Assembly (NCBI GenBank): GCA_910586195.1
Contig: CAJUHO010000006.1
Coordinates: forward strand, 24,392-54,716
Direction: 5' to 3'
Source: an uncultured Bacilli bacterium
GTDB lineage: Bacteria; Bacillota_I; Bacilli_A; RF39; UBA660
DNA: 30,325 bases
Shown: one piece after another, positions 6,827 through 15,420 of the stretch
How positions within the stretch are numbered: position 1 is the stretch's first letter
Layout: every line of letters begins with the position of its first letter
Program-made: the position numbers and the translations under genes
Notes under the pieces: model-generated
What the model was told of the DNA's origin: nothing
The model's database searches: none
Seen by the model: only the letters and a program-made list of their open reading frames with translations

Positions 6827-7429
6827 ATGGGGTCCTTTGTTATTGATTTGATATCTAGTTATGGATATTTTGGGATGTTTTTAGGTATGATTTTGGAAGC
6901 AGTTATCATTGCAATTCCTAGTGAATTGATTCTTGCCACAGGTGGAATTTTAGCAGGAAAAGAAATTTTTTCTTTTTGGGGAGCTTTTTTAATAGGACTT
7001 TTAGGAAGTGTTTTCTGTGCCGTTATTATTTATTTTATGGGATATTTTGGTGGCAAACCTTTTATAAAAAAATATGGCAAATATTTCTTTATGAAAGAGG
7101 AGGATATTGAAAAGTCAGATAGTTGGTTTAATCGTTATGGATTAATGGCTGCGTTAATTGGTCGTAATTTTCCAATTATTCGTACACTGATTTCACTTCC
7201 TATTGGTATTATGCAATTATCTTTTTGGAAGTTTTTATTGTTTACCACAATTGGCTCTATTCCCTGGACTTTTGTTTTTGTATACGTAGGTTATGCACTT
7301 GGGAATAATTGGATTGTGATTAACGAATATGTTGGTAAACTGAAAACGCCAATTACCATTTTATTAGTTATCTTACTTATTAGTTATTTTTATAAGAAAA
7401 TTAGAAATAAAATACAAAATAAGAAGTAG
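6827..7429 (+). CDS. DedA-family membrane protein
   Basis: The 200-residue protein is a DedA/VTT (SNARE-associated) membrane protein, a family now linked to transport of polyprenyl-phosphate or phospholipids across the membrane. Visible features are an early re-entrant-like segment with PSELILATGGILAG (conserved E), GSVFCAVIIYFMGYFGG, the family signature GLMAALIGRNFPIIRTLISL with conserved R and P, GIMQLSFWKFL, and a basic C-terminal tail. About five hydrophobic segments are seen. TAGGTG precedes the ATG by six bases. The next small membrane gene follows after 17 bases and is probably co-transcribed. The specific substrate is not determinable. Confidence 0.92.
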   Translation: MGSFVIDLISSYGYFGMFLGMILEAVIIAIPSELILATGGILAGKEIFSFWGAFLIGLLGSVFCAVIIYFMGYFGGKPFIKKYGKYFFMKEEDIEKSDSWFNRYGLMAALIGRNFPIIRTLISLPIGIMQLSFWKFLLFTTIGSIPWTFVFVYVGYALGNNWIVINEYVGKLKTPITILLVILLISYFYKKIRNKIQNKK

Positions 7430-7446
7430 TATGAGGAGGGAAGATA

Positions 7447-7632
7447 ATGGAAAAAAATAAATTTATCAGTAAAATAGCCTTTAATACATTTGCTATTTCT
7501 ACAACACTGTTAGTAGGTTATATTTTATCAGATAATGATTCTTTTACTAAAGAATCCGTTGCTTTAGCCACAACTAGTTTCACATCAGGAGTGACTCTTG
7601 CAAAGATAAAATGGAAATTTTCTCATAAATAA
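7447..7632 (+). CDS. Small membrane protein, 61 residues
   Basis: A strong AGGAGGGAAG site seven bases upstream supports this gene, which begins MEKNKFISKIAFNTF. One hydrophobic segment (about residues 9-28) is followed by a short polar stretch and a second weakly hydrophobic one with a basic end. It is 17 bases after the dedA-like gene and likely in the same transcript. Family not recognised. Confidence 0.7.
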   Translation: MEKNKFISKIAFNTFAISTTLLVGYILSDNDSFTKESVALATTSFTSGVTLAKIKWKFSHK

Positions 7633-7664
7633 ATAGGATAATGCTAGTATTTTTAATTTTTATA

Positions 7665-7673
7665 TGCTATAAT
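7665..7673 (+). promoter_or_regulatory. Extended -10 promoter of typA
   Basis: TGCTATAAT is a perfect extended -10 located 32 bases before the typA start; no good -35 is seen. Confidence 0.6.
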
Positions 7674-7705
7674 TGGTGACGTCGCAAGAAGAGGGTGAAG
7701 TATTT

Positions 7706-9526
7706 ATGAAGAAAAGAAATGTCGCAATTATTGCACATGTTGACCATGGAAAGACAACCTTGGTTGACGAAATATTAAAAACATCAGGAATGTTTCGAGA
7801 CAATGAAAATGTTACAGATGTATCAATGGATTCTAATGCCTTAGAAAAGGAACGTGGTATCACAATTCTAGCTAAGACTACTGCACTTGATTATAATGAT
7901 TATCGTATTAATATTTTAGATACGCCAGGACATGCTGATTTTGGTGGAGAAGTAGAGCGTATTATGAATATGGTGGATGGTGTTATTTTAGTAGTAGATG
8001 CTTATGAAGGTACTATGCCACAAACGAGATTTGTATTAAAAAAAGCGTTGGAGGCTAAAGTAAAACCTATTGTTGTTATTAATAAGGTGGATAAACCAAG
8101 TGCTAGGTGTAGTCAAGTTGTTGACGAAGTATTAGACTTGTTTATTGAACTGGGAGCAGATGATGAACAATTGGATTTTCCAGTAGTTTATTCTTCAGCA
8201 TTAAATGGAACTTGTAGTCTAAAGGAAGATATTAGTACGCAAACACCTGGTTTTACAGAACTCTTGGATTTAATTATTGAAAAAATTCCAGAGCCTCAGG
8301 GTGAAAGTAGTAAAGAGTTACAATTTCAACCTGCTTTACTTGATTATAATGAATTCGTTGGGCGTATAGGAATAGGCCGTATTCATAATGGAGTATTAAA
8401 GACAGGACAAATGGTTAGCTGTATTCGTCTAGATGGTAGTGTTAAGAATTTTCGTATTCAGAAATTATTTGGTTATTATGGGTATAAGAGAATTGAAGTA
8501 GAAGAGGCAGAAGCTGGAGATATAGTGGCCATTGCAGGACTTGCTGATATTTCTGTTGGTGAGACTATTTGTGATCAGGGAAAAAATTTAGCACTTCCAA
8601 AACTTCATATTGATGAGCCTACTTTACAGATGACATTTGGAACAAATTCATCTCCATTCGTAGGAAGAGATGGAAAAATCGTTACTGCGAGAAAAATAGA
8701 AGAAAGATTATTACGTGAAACCCAAAAAGATGTTAGTTTAAAGGTTGAGCCACATACTAATGAATCCTTTCTTGTTTCTGGAAGGGGAGAACTTCATTTA
8801 GGAATCTTAATTGAAAATATGCGCCGTGAGGGATATGAACTAGAAGTTTCTAAACCAGTTGTTATTGTAAAGGAAATTGATGGCGTAAAGTGTGAACCAT
8901 GGGAAGAGCTACAAATCGAGGTACCAGAGGATACTGTTGGTAGTGTTATAGAACAATTAGGCCTTCGTGGAGCCCAAATGGAGAATATGACTAATTTTGA
9001 AAGTCAGGTTCGTCTAAATTATACAATTCCTTCACGTGGCTTAATTGGATTTTCTACAGATTTTATGACTTTGACTAAAGGATATGGAATTATTAATCAT
9101 ACCTTTAAAGAATATCGTCCCTATGAGAATGTTGATATTGGCGAGCGTAAACTTGGTGTACTTGTTTCTATGGAGAATGGTAATTCTACAGCCTATTCTA
9201 TTGGAAACTTAGAAGATAGAGGAATTATGTTTATTGAACCTGGTACAGAAGTTTATGAGGGAATGATAGTAGGGGAATGTAATCGAGATAATGACTTGGC
9301 AGTGAATGTGGTAAAGGGAAAGAACTTAACGAATGTAAGAGCATCTGGTAGTGATCATACCGTTGTTTTGAAACGACCACGTCCGATTAGTCTGGAATAT
9401 GCATTAGATTATATTAACTCAGATGAATTAGTAGAAGTGACACCTAACTTTATTCGTCTTCGTAAGAAAATTTTAAACACAGAAGAGAGAAAAAAGTTTG
9501 ATTCTAAAAATAAAAAAATAGTATAA
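7706..9526 (+). CDS. typA: Ribosome-associated GTPase TypA/BipA
   Basis: This 606-residue translational GTPase matches the TypA family length. G motifs are in order: AHVDHGKTT (residues 10-18), KERGITILAK (switch I), DTPGHADF, NKVDK and SALNG. Elongation-factor-like domains II, III and V follow, with EVSKPVVIVKEIDG and SRGLIGFSTDFM, then the TypA-specific C-terminal domain (NGNSTAYSIGNLEDRGIMFI, LKRPRPISLEYALDYI). It acts on the 50S subunit in ribosome assembly and stress response. I chose ATG 7706 because GAGGGTGA lies eight bases upstream and the residues follow the family start; an in-frame GTG-type start at 7673 overlaps the -10. A perfect palindromic terminator follows the gene. Confidence 0.97.
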   Translation: MKKRNVAIIAHVDHGKTTLVDEILKTSGMFRDNENVTDVSMDSNALEKERGITILAKTTALDYNDYRINILDTPGHADFGGEVERIMNMVDGVILVVDAYEGTMPQTRFVLKKALEAKVKPIVVINKVDKPSARCSQVVDEVLDLFIELGADDEQLDFPVVYSSALNGTCSLKEDISTQTPGFTELLDLIIEKIPEPQGESSKELQFQPALLDYNEFVGRIGIGRIHNGVLKTGQMVSCIRLDGSVKNFRIQKLFGYYGYKRIEVEEAEAGDIVAIAGLADISVGETICDQGKNLALPKLHIDEPTLQMTFGTNSSPFVGRDGKIVTARKIEERLLRETQKDVSLKVEPHTNESFLVSGRGELHLGILIENMRREGYELEVSKPVVIVKEIDGVKCEPWEELQIEVPEDTVGSVIEQLGLRGAQMENMTNFESQVRLNYTIPSRGLIGFSTDFMTLTKGYGIINHTFKEYRPYENVDIGERKLGVLVSMENGNSTAYSIGNLEDRGIMFIEPGTEVYEGMIVGECNRDNDLAVNVVKGKNLTNVRASGSDHTVVLKRPRPISLEYALDYINSDELVEVTPNFIRLRKKILNTEERKKFDSKNKKIV

Positions 9527-9563
9527 ATGACATGAAAATTTAATAATAATATGTCAATAATTG

Positions 9564-9594
9564 GAAATAAGAATATTCTTATTTCTTTTCTTTT
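9564..9594 (+). terminator. typA terminator
   Basis: A perfect 22-bp palindrome (9564-9585, arms GAAATAAGAAT and its complement) is followed by TTTTCTTTT, 38 bases after the typA stop. Confidence 0.7.
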
Positions 9595-9602
9595 AAAAAA
9601 CG

Positions 9603-9611
9603 TGTTATAAT
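9603..9611 (+). promoter_or_regulatory. Extended -10 promoter of the 9633 gene
   Basis: TGTTATAAT lies 21 bases before the start codon; the -35 region is T/C-rich without a good match. Confidence 0.55.
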
Positions 9612-9632
9612 CATAATAGAGGGGATAGTGCT

Positions 9633-10223
9633 ATGCTAGAGAAGAGTAATGGTATGCAAAAAAAAGTCGATACAAAAACGGATTATGAAGTAACAAAAAA
9701 ACAAAAGAATATTTCACTTTTGCTTTTATTTGTTGGTTTATTTATGATTATTATAGGAATTTTGTTTCCTGTTATTATGGGAAGTGTTGAGGTGATGTCG
9801 GATGTACCTCAAGCGATGGAAATCGAGCGGCAAAGCCTTTCTTGTATGAAAAATGAGAATGGTTCAGGAATCGTTTCTAATACAAATTATATATATGAAT
9901 TCAATCATGATGGCTTGATTAAAATGAAGGTTATGTACAATTTGATGTCGACAGAAAAAACAATTGATGAATTTATGGCAATATCTAATATATCTTATGA
10001 ATCTATTTCAGCTCCAGGCTTAGAAACAGCCATTACAGTAAATCACGAAAATAATTCTTTGACTACGGTATTTAGTGTAGATTATAGTAAGTTTAGTTTG
10101 GAAGACTATCAAAAAGATTATTTAAACACTTCCTTAAATTTAGAGTATTTGAGTTATAAAAAAGGTTTTTCAAGAGAGAAAGTGGAAAAAAAGATATTAG
10201 GAGAAGGCGGAAGTTGCCAATAA
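9633..10223 (+). CDS. Single-pass membrane protein, unknown function
   Basis: The 196-residue product has a basic N-terminal cytoplasmic stretch of about 28 residues, one strong membrane helix (about 29-50, LLLLFVGLFMIIIGILFPVI) and an outside domain of about 145 residues with a single cysteine pair-forming candidate (SLSCMKN and the terminal GGSCQ). GAGGGGATAG precedes the ATG. It stands alone between typA and rpmB, with its own promoter and a terminator shared with rpmB. No family is recognised; the ectodomain shows no lipobox or catalytic motif. Confidence 0.8.
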   Translation: MLEKSNGMQKKVDTKTDYEVTKKQKNISLLLLFVGLFMIIIGILFPVIMGSVEVMSDVPQAMEIERQSLSCMKNENGSGIVSNTNYIYEFNHDGLIKMKVMYNLMSTEKTIDEFMAISNISYESISAPGLETAITVNHENNSLTTVFSVDYSKFSLEDYQKDYLNTSLNLEYLSYKKGFSREKVEKKILGEGGSCQ

Positions 10224-10260
10224 AAAAAGTTGCTAGCTAAGCTGCAACTTTTTCTGCTTT
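10224..10260. terminator. Shared bidirectional terminator
   Basis: AAAAAGTTGC (10224-10233) and GCAACTTTTT (10244-10253) form a 10-bp stem with a 10-base loop and supply T runs on both strands. The stop codon of rpmB (10237-10239) sits in the loop. Confidence 0.85.
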
Positions 10261-10419
10261 TCTTAAAGTTCTTCTTTCACGTGCTGTTAGTCTTACTTTT
10301 GTACCATCAGCAAGGCGTTCTACTTGAAGGTTTAATTTTTGTTGTCTTTTTGTAGCATTTAATGCATGAGATCTTCTGTTTGCAGATTTTGGTTTTTTCT
10401 TTGATATATTAGTTGCCAT
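10237..10419 (-). CDS. rpmB: Ribosomal protein bL28
   Basis: The 60-residue, very basic protein contains ANRRSHALNATKRQQKLNLQ, the L28 core (GNNRSHAxNxTKRxxxxNLQ), then a short beta strand region and a basic tail. It belongs to the large ribosomal subunit. It lacks the paired cysteines of the zinc-binding form. An AGGAGGGAAG site precedes the ATG at 10419. The first 10 residues (MATNISKKKP) diverge from the usual MARxCxxTGK start, but the remainder fits well. Confidence 0.88.
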   Translation of the reverse strand: MATNISKKKPKSANRRSHALNATKRQQKLNLQVERLADGTKVRLTARERRTLRKAEKVAA

Positions 10420-10456
10420 AAACTTCCCTCCTAACCCAATTTCTCTTCGTCTTATA

Positions 10457-10485
10457 ACTTTATCATAAAATCTATTTTAAGTCAA
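10457..10485 (-). promoter_or_regulatory. rpmB promoter
   Basis: On the minus strand TTGACT (10485-10480) and TAAAGT (10462-10457) are separated by 17 bp, with TGA just upstream of the -10. Confidence 0.65.
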
Positions 10486-10514
10486 ACAAATTTCTATATA
10501 TTTTATGCGAATTA

Positions 10515-10523
10515 TGGTAAAAT
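10515..10523 (+). promoter_or_regulatory. Extended -10 promoter of dnaE operon
   Basis: TGGTAAAAT lies 21 bases before the dnaE start. The -35 position has no good match. Confidence 0.5.
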
Positions 10524-10544
10524 AAGACATGAGGAGGGAAGAAG

Positions 10545-13511
10545 ATGTTTATACCATTCTATATTAAAAGTAACTATTCATTATTATCTAGTATGTTAAA
10601 AATAGATGATATCATTGATTATAGCCTACAACATAAGCTTCCCTTTTGCTTTCTGACAGATAATAATATGTATGGTGCTATGGAGTTTTATCAAAAGTGT
10701 CAAAAAAGTGGGTTAAGGCCTATATTGGGACTGGAAATTTTAATAGAAGATAGTACGATTTTAGTATATGCAAAAAATTATCAAGGATACAAAAGTATGA
10801 TAAAATTATCTACTATTCAAAATGAAAGAAAAATAGAAATTGCTGATTTAAAAAAAAATTCCCTACAACTGATTTTAGTTTTTACAAATTATAATAGTAG
10901 AATATATGAGGAAATAAAAGACGTATTTGAGGATATTTACTTTGGCTATACAAAGGAAGAAGAGAAAGAACAATTGTTGAGCATGGGATATTCTGCTATT
11001 TATTGTCGACAATGTCTTTATTTAAAAAAATCTGATGGAGAGTTTTTAAAATATCTTTATTATATACGAGATAATAAAACTGTTAGTGATGATGTTTCTT
11101 ATTCTATTTTAGATAAATCACTAGAAGATGTTTTTATACAGGATTTTATGAAAGAAGATTTTTCAAGAATAAAGGAAATTGCTCAAAAATGTCAGGTTCA
11201 TTTTCCAAAATCTCAATTGCTTCTTCCAGTTTATGATACAAAAAATGATTTAAGTGCTGGAGAGTATTTGTTTGAACTTTCAAAGGCAGGACTTAAAAGA
11301 CGATTGTCCAATCAAGTTTCTAGGAAGTATCAAGAACGCTTACAATATGAATTACATGTGATTGATAATATGGGATTTAGTAATTACTTTTTAGTTGTTT
11401 ATGATTTTATTAGATATGCAAAACAAAATGGAATATTGGTAGGTCCAGGAAGGGGAAGTGCAGCAGGGTCCCTGGTTTCTTATTCGTTAGGTATTACAGA
11501 TATTGATCCCTTACAGTATGATTTATTATTTGAGCGATTCTTAAATCCCGAACGAATCACAATGCCTGATATTGATACAGACTTTCCTGATCAAAGAAGG
11601 TCAGAAGTGATTGACTATGTAATTAAAAAGTATGGTAAAAAAAGGGTGGCAGGAATTGTTACTTTTGGAACACTAGGCGCTAAGCAGGTGCTCCGTGATG
11701 TTGCACGAGTTTTGAATATTCCTTCTTATAAGGTTGATACTTTGTCTAAATTTATTCCAGCTTTTAGTAAAGAACGATTAGTGGATTTTTATCAAAATAG
11801 TGATGGATTTCGTGCGAAGATAGATAGTGATTACCAATTAAAAAAACTATTTGGTATCGCTGTTAAATTTGAAGGATATCCAAGACATACATCTTCTCAT
11901 GCAGCAGGAGTTGTTTTATGTCAAAAGGACTTAGATGAAGTGATACCCTTGGCACTGAGTGAGGATATGTATTTGACAAGTTATTCAATGGAATACTTAG
12001 AAGAATTAGGTCTTTTAAAAATGGATTTTTTGGGTCTTAAAAATTTAACTTTAATTAGTAATGTTTTAGATGACATTGAACAAGTGCAACATGAAAGGGT
12101 AGACTTTAATAAAATTCCATTGCAGGATAGTAAGGTGCTAGAACTTTTTCAAAAGGCAGATACGACAGGTATTTTTCAATTTGAGTCTACTGGAATGAGA
12201 AACTTTTTAAAGCGATTAAAGCCTACTTCTTTTGAAGATATTTTTGCGGCCATTGCTTTATTCCGTCCAGGACCTGCTGAAAATATTGATACTTATATCA
12301 GAAGAAAACATAAAGAAGAGGAAATCACATATTTAGATCCTTGTCTTTATGATATTTTAAAAAATACATATGGTATTATTGTTTATCAGGAACAAATTAT
12401 GCAAGTAGCAAGTCGGTTTGCAGGATATTCTTTGGGAGAGGCGGATATTCTAAGACGTGCTATGAGTAAGAAAAAAGTGGATTTATTAAAGGCAGAAGAA
12501 GATAAATTTATAAAACGTAGTATGAGTTTAAACCATTCTTACGAAAAGGCTAAAGAAATTTTTGATTTGATTTTAAAATTTGCGGGTTATGGATTTAATA
12601 GAAGTCATTCTGTTGCATACTCTATTATTGCTTGTAAAATGGCTTATTTAAAGGTTTATTATAAAGATTTCTTTTTAAGTAATTTATTAACTAATGTGAT
12701 TGGTAGTGAAACAAAAACGAAAGAATATATTCTAGAATCTAGAAGTTGTGGAATTTTTGTAGAGAAACCCGATATTAATTTGAGTACAGAAAGATATATT
12801 GTTAAAGATGGAAGAATTTATTATCCATTTAGTAATATTAAACAAGTTGGAAGTGTTGCTACAAAGGCTATTTTAACTGCTAGAAAAAATGGAGATTTTG
12901 AATCGATTTATGATGCCTTTAGCCGTCTTACTTTGGAAGGAATAACAAAAAAAACATTAGAATTTTTGATACTTGCTGATGCTTTTCGCAGTTTTCACTA
13001 TAACAAAGCTACTTTGATTTATAATTTGGATAGCCTTATTAATTATGCAGAGTTAACGAAAGATTTAGATCCTTCTTTGGTGATGAAACCAGAAATTGAG
13101 ATAAAAGAAGAATACCCTATAGCAGATGAGTTACAGAATGAACTTACAGTATTTGGTTTTTATTTAACACATCATCCTGTGGCAATTTATAAAAAGAACT
13201 ATAAAGAATCTATTGATATTGTGGATATTCCCAAATATTTTTCGAAAAGAATTTCTACTTTGGTTTTAATAGAACGAATCAAAGTAATTAATACCAAAAA
13301 GGGAGATAAGATGGCATTTTTGACTGTTAGTGATGAAAATGGTAGTATGAATTTTACGCTTTTTCCTAAAGTTTATCAAAAATATGCCCTATTAACTCGT
13401 GGCAATATTATTAAAGTAGTAGGTATGGTAGAAAAGCGATTGAATGAATATCAAGTTATAGTAGAAAAAATTGATGATTTAACAAAAGGAGATTCTAATG
13501 AAGAAAAATAA
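10545..13511 (+). CDS. dnaE: DNA polymerase III alpha subunit, DnaE type
   Basis: The 988-residue replicative polymerase begins with a PHP domain, then the palm/fingers, helix-hairpin-helix region and a C-terminal OB fold (about residues 895-975, ISTLVLIERIKVINTKKGDK). It lacks the exonuclease insert of PolC. Catalytic signatures are GPGRGSAAGS and MPDIDTDFPD (D342, D344, D346). Further family blocks are RHTSSHAAG, KMDFLGLKNL, TTGIFQFES, LFRPGP and AGYGFNRSHSVAYS. The PHP metal ligands look lost: YIKSNYSLL (Y6, K8) stands for HxHSxYSLL and TDNNMYG (N40) for TDHGNMFG, so proofreading by PHP is unlikely. At 988 residues it is somewhat shorter than most DnaE. GAGGAGGGAAG precedes the ATG. It overlaps lspA by 14 bp. 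Confidence 0.97.
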   Translation: MFIPFYIKSNYSLLSSMLKIDDIIDYSLQHKLPFCFLTDNNMYGAMEFYQKCQKSGLRPILGLEILIEDSTILVYAKNYQGYKSMIKLSTIQNERKIEIADLKKNSLQLILVFTNYNSRIYEEIKDVFEDIYFGYTKEEEKEQLLSMGYSAIYCRQCLYLKKSDGEFLKYLYYIRDNKTVSDDVSYSILDKSLEDVFIQDFMKEDFSRIKEIAQKCQVHFPKSQLLLPVYDTKNDLSAGEYLFELSKAGLKRRLSNQVSRKYQERLQYELHVIDNMGFSNYFLVVYDFIRYAKQNGILVGPGRGSAAGSLVSYSLGITDIDPLQYDLLFERFLNPERITMPDIDTDFPDQRRSEVIDYVIKKYGKKRVAGIVTFGTLGAKQVLRDVARVLNIPSYKVDTLSKFIPAFSKERLVDFYQNSDGFRAKIDSDYQLKKLFGIAVKFEGYPRHTSSHAAGVVLCQKDLDEVIPLALSEDMYLTSYSMEYLEELGLLKMDFLGLKNLTLISNVLDDIEQVQHERVDFNKIPLQDSKVLELFQKADTTGIFQFESTGMRNFLKRLKPTSFEDIFAAIALFRPGPAENIDTYIRRKHKEEEITYLDPCLYDILKNTYGIIVYQEQIMQVASRFAGYSLGEADILRRAMSKKKVDLLKAEEDKFIKRSMSLNHSYEKAKEIFDLILKFAGYGFNRSHSVAYSIIACKMAYLKVYYKDFFLSNLLTNVIGSETKTKEYILESRSCGIFVEKPDINLSTERYIVKDGRIYYPFSNIKQVGSVATKAILTARKNGDFESIYDAFSRLTLEGITKKTLEFLILADAFRSFHYNKATLIYNLDSLINYAELTKDLDPSLVMKPEIEIKEEYPIADELQNELTVFGFYLTHHPVAIYKKNYKESIDIVDIPKYFSKRISTLVLIERIKVINTKKGDKMAFLTVSDENGSMNFTLFPKVYQKYALLTRGNIIKVVGMVEKRLNEYQVIVEKIDDLTKGDSNEEK

Positions 13512-13977
13512 AGTTTATATCATTGCATTAATTGGAATTATAATAGATCAGTTTTTAAAAATTTTAGTTCGTCATAATATGAACGTACTACAAACGATTC
13601 CTCTTATTCCTAACTTTTTTTCTCTAACATATGTAAATAATGAAGGTGCGGCTTGGGGGATTTTTGAAAATTCTACTATTTTCCTTATCTTTGTTAGCAT
13701 AATTGCAATTTTGTGGTTACAAAAATGTATTTATCAGGAGACATCTTGGAATTATATAAAAATATTATCTTTTGGATTTGTTTTGAGTGGGATTGTTGGT
13801 AATTTAATTGATCGACTTTTATATATGGCTGTAACAGATTATTTGGATTTTAATATTTTTGGATATAATTTTCCAGTTTTTAATTTTGCAGATATTGCCA
13901 TTGTAGTAGGAATTTCCATAATAATGATAGATGAGGTGAGGAGGGAAGTATATGAATATCGACATAAAACAAAATAA
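13498..13977 (+). CDS. lspA: Lipoprotein signal peptidase II
   Basis: This 159-residue four-helix membrane aspartyl protease cleaves prolipoprotein signal peptides after diacylglyceryl modification. Motifs are IIIDQFLK near the start, YVNNEGAAWG, GNLIDRLLYMAVTDYLDF (D105) and FPVFNFADIAI (D132); D105 and D132 are the expected catalytic pair. AAAGGAG precedes the start within the end of dnaE, and the gene overlaps rluD by 26 bp. This gives a coupled dnaE-lspA-rluD operon; lspA next to rluD is common in Firmicutes. Confidence 0.96.
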   Translation: MKKNKVYIIALIGIIIDQFLKILVRHNMNVLQTIPLIPNFFSLTYVNNEGAAWGIFENSTIFLIFVSIIAILWLQKCIYQETSWNYIKILSFGFVLSGIVGNLIDRLLYMAVTDYLDFNIFGYNFPVFNFADIAIVVGISIIMIDEVRREVYEYRHKTK

Positions 13978-14836
13978 TATTCGTATTGATCAATATTTAA
14001 GTGAGGAGTTAGAAATATCTCGTAGTAAAGTGCAAAAATTAATTAAAGAGGGAAAGGTTCTTATAAATGGAAAGAGTGTAAAAGCAAATTATCTCTTAAA
14101 AGAGGAGGATAAGCTTTTTATAAACGCCGATATGGATTATGATATTACAATTGAACCTGAAAATATTTTCTTAGATATTGTATATGAAGATGAGTATTTG
14201 TTGATCATTAATAAAAAATCAGGTATGGTTGTACATCCTGCCCCAGGTCATTATCATGAAACATTAGTAAATGCTTTATTATTTTATCTCAATCAAGGGT
14301 GTAGTACTAATTTGAGACCAGGGATTGTTCATCGATTAGATAAGGATACCTCAGGTGTCATGGTAGTGGCAAAAGATGAAAAAGTACATGAACTTTTGAG
14401 TGATATGATTAAGAATAAACAAGTAGAGAGAAAATATTTAGCATTAGTAGATGGCGTTATTTTTCATGATAGTGGAACAATTGATGTACCAATTGGAAGA
14501 GACGTTAATAATCGTCAGAAAATGATGGCAACAGATGTAAATAGTAAGAGTGCTGTTACACATTTTAAAGTAGTAAAACGTTATTCTGAAAATACTTTAA
14601 TAGAGTGTTTACTTGATACAGGACGTACACATCAAATTAGGGTGCACATGTCTTATATCGGATATCCTATTACCAATGATCCATTATATAATAAAAAAAA
14701 TGCAACAGATTTTGGACAAATGTTACATTCTAAAAGTATTAAGTTTACGCATCCTATTACTCGGCAAGAAATTTATTATGAATCTAGTATTCCTGAAGAA
14801 TTTATGGAAAAGTTAAAGACTCTTGAGGATGATTAA
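13952..14836 (+). CDS. RluD-family 23S rRNA pseudouridine synthase
   Basis: The 294-residue protein has an N-terminal S4 RNA-binding domain (about residues 10-60, SRSKVQKLIKEGKVLINGK) and the RluA/RluD catalytic domain with VHRLDKDTSGVMVVAKD (catalytic D130), GRTHQIRVHM and HSKSIKFTHP. It isomerises uridines in large-subunit rRNA. AGGAGGGAAG lies just before the ATG, inside lspA. Which RluD/RluC target it uses cannot be told from sequence. No terminator is evident after the stop; a convergent TspO-like gene follows within 16 bases. Confidence 0.94.
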   Translation: MNIDIKQNNIRIDQYLSEELEISRSKVQKLIKEGKVLINGKSVKANYLLKEEDKLFINADMDYDITIEPENIFLDIVYEDEYLLIINKKSGMVVHPAPGHYHETLVNALLFYLNQGCSTNLRPGIVHRLDKDTSGVMVVAKDEKVHELLSDMIKNKQVERKYLALVDGVIFHDSGTIDVPIGRDVNNRQKMMATDVNSKSAVTHFKVVKRYSENTLIECLLDTGRTHQIRVHMSYIGYPITNDPLYNKKNATDFGQMLHSKSIKFTHPITRQEIYYESSIPEEFMEKLKTLEDD

Positions 14837-14851
14837 ATAAATTTTAGTATT

Positions 14852-15313
14852 TTAAGGTAGCGTATTAATTAAATAAATTGTTAATGACAGAATTGTTGCA
14901 AAAAGACTTAATAATACATAAGGATTTAAATATTTAGTACTTTTTTCTTCTAAATTAGATGTCTCTTCGTATAAAAATAGGCAACTAATCAAAGTTCCAA
15001 GAGATGAAACAAATCCTAAAAATGTACTATGTAATATGAAAAAAACTACAGTAAATAATTGATTAAATAAATAGTTAATTGCTAGTGTTTTTTTATAACT
15101 TCTAGGAATGTTTTTCCAGCTAATCTTTTGAATTAAGGTATAGATTGAGATTGCAATTCCAATATAGGTAATTGTCCAAGCGATTGAATAAAATATAGTA
15201 GGTGGAGTGAAAAAAGGAAGTTTTAATGATTGATAAAAATTTAAATCGATGGGAATGAGACTTGAGATAAACCAAGGAAGAAGGCATATAATAAATAAAA
15301 AGAAATTTTTCAA
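14852..15313 (-). CDS. TspO/MBR-family membrane protein
   Basis: About 153 residues, five hydrophobic helices. Family landmarks are LKLPFFTPPTIFYSIAWTI (cf. KPPFxPPxWxFxxVWT), NYLFNQLFTVVFFILHS (cf. QLxLNxxWSxxFF) and PYVLLSLFATILSLTIYLIN (cf. PYxxWxxFAxxLNxxI). TspO proteins bind porphyrins or other hydrophobic ligands. I chose TTG 15313 because AAGAGGTG lies six bases upstream; a GTG at 15322 overlaps that site. Several usually conserved tryptophans are replaced, so it is a diverged member. The gene is monocistronic and convergent with rluD. Confidence 0.8.
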   Translation of the reverse strand: MKNFFLFIICLLPWFISSLIPIDLNFYQSLKLPFFTPPTIFYSIAWTITYIGIAISIYTLIQKISWKNIPRSYKKTLAINYLFNQLFTVVFFILHSTFLGFVSSLGTLISCLFLYEETSNLEEKSTKYLNPYVLLSLFATILSLTIYLINTLP

Positions 15314-15420
15314 AATAATCACCTCTTTCCATATCTTATGATTTGTTATATAATAATATTAGTCTTTTTTAGAAACATGACTATATAAGGGTCGTGGGTT
15401 TAATACAAAGGAGAGATAAA

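Noticed and set aside
15332..15420. Possible riboswitch in the leader of the rhomboid gene
   Set aside because: The stretch is under 90 bases with no stable stem or known aptamer pattern.
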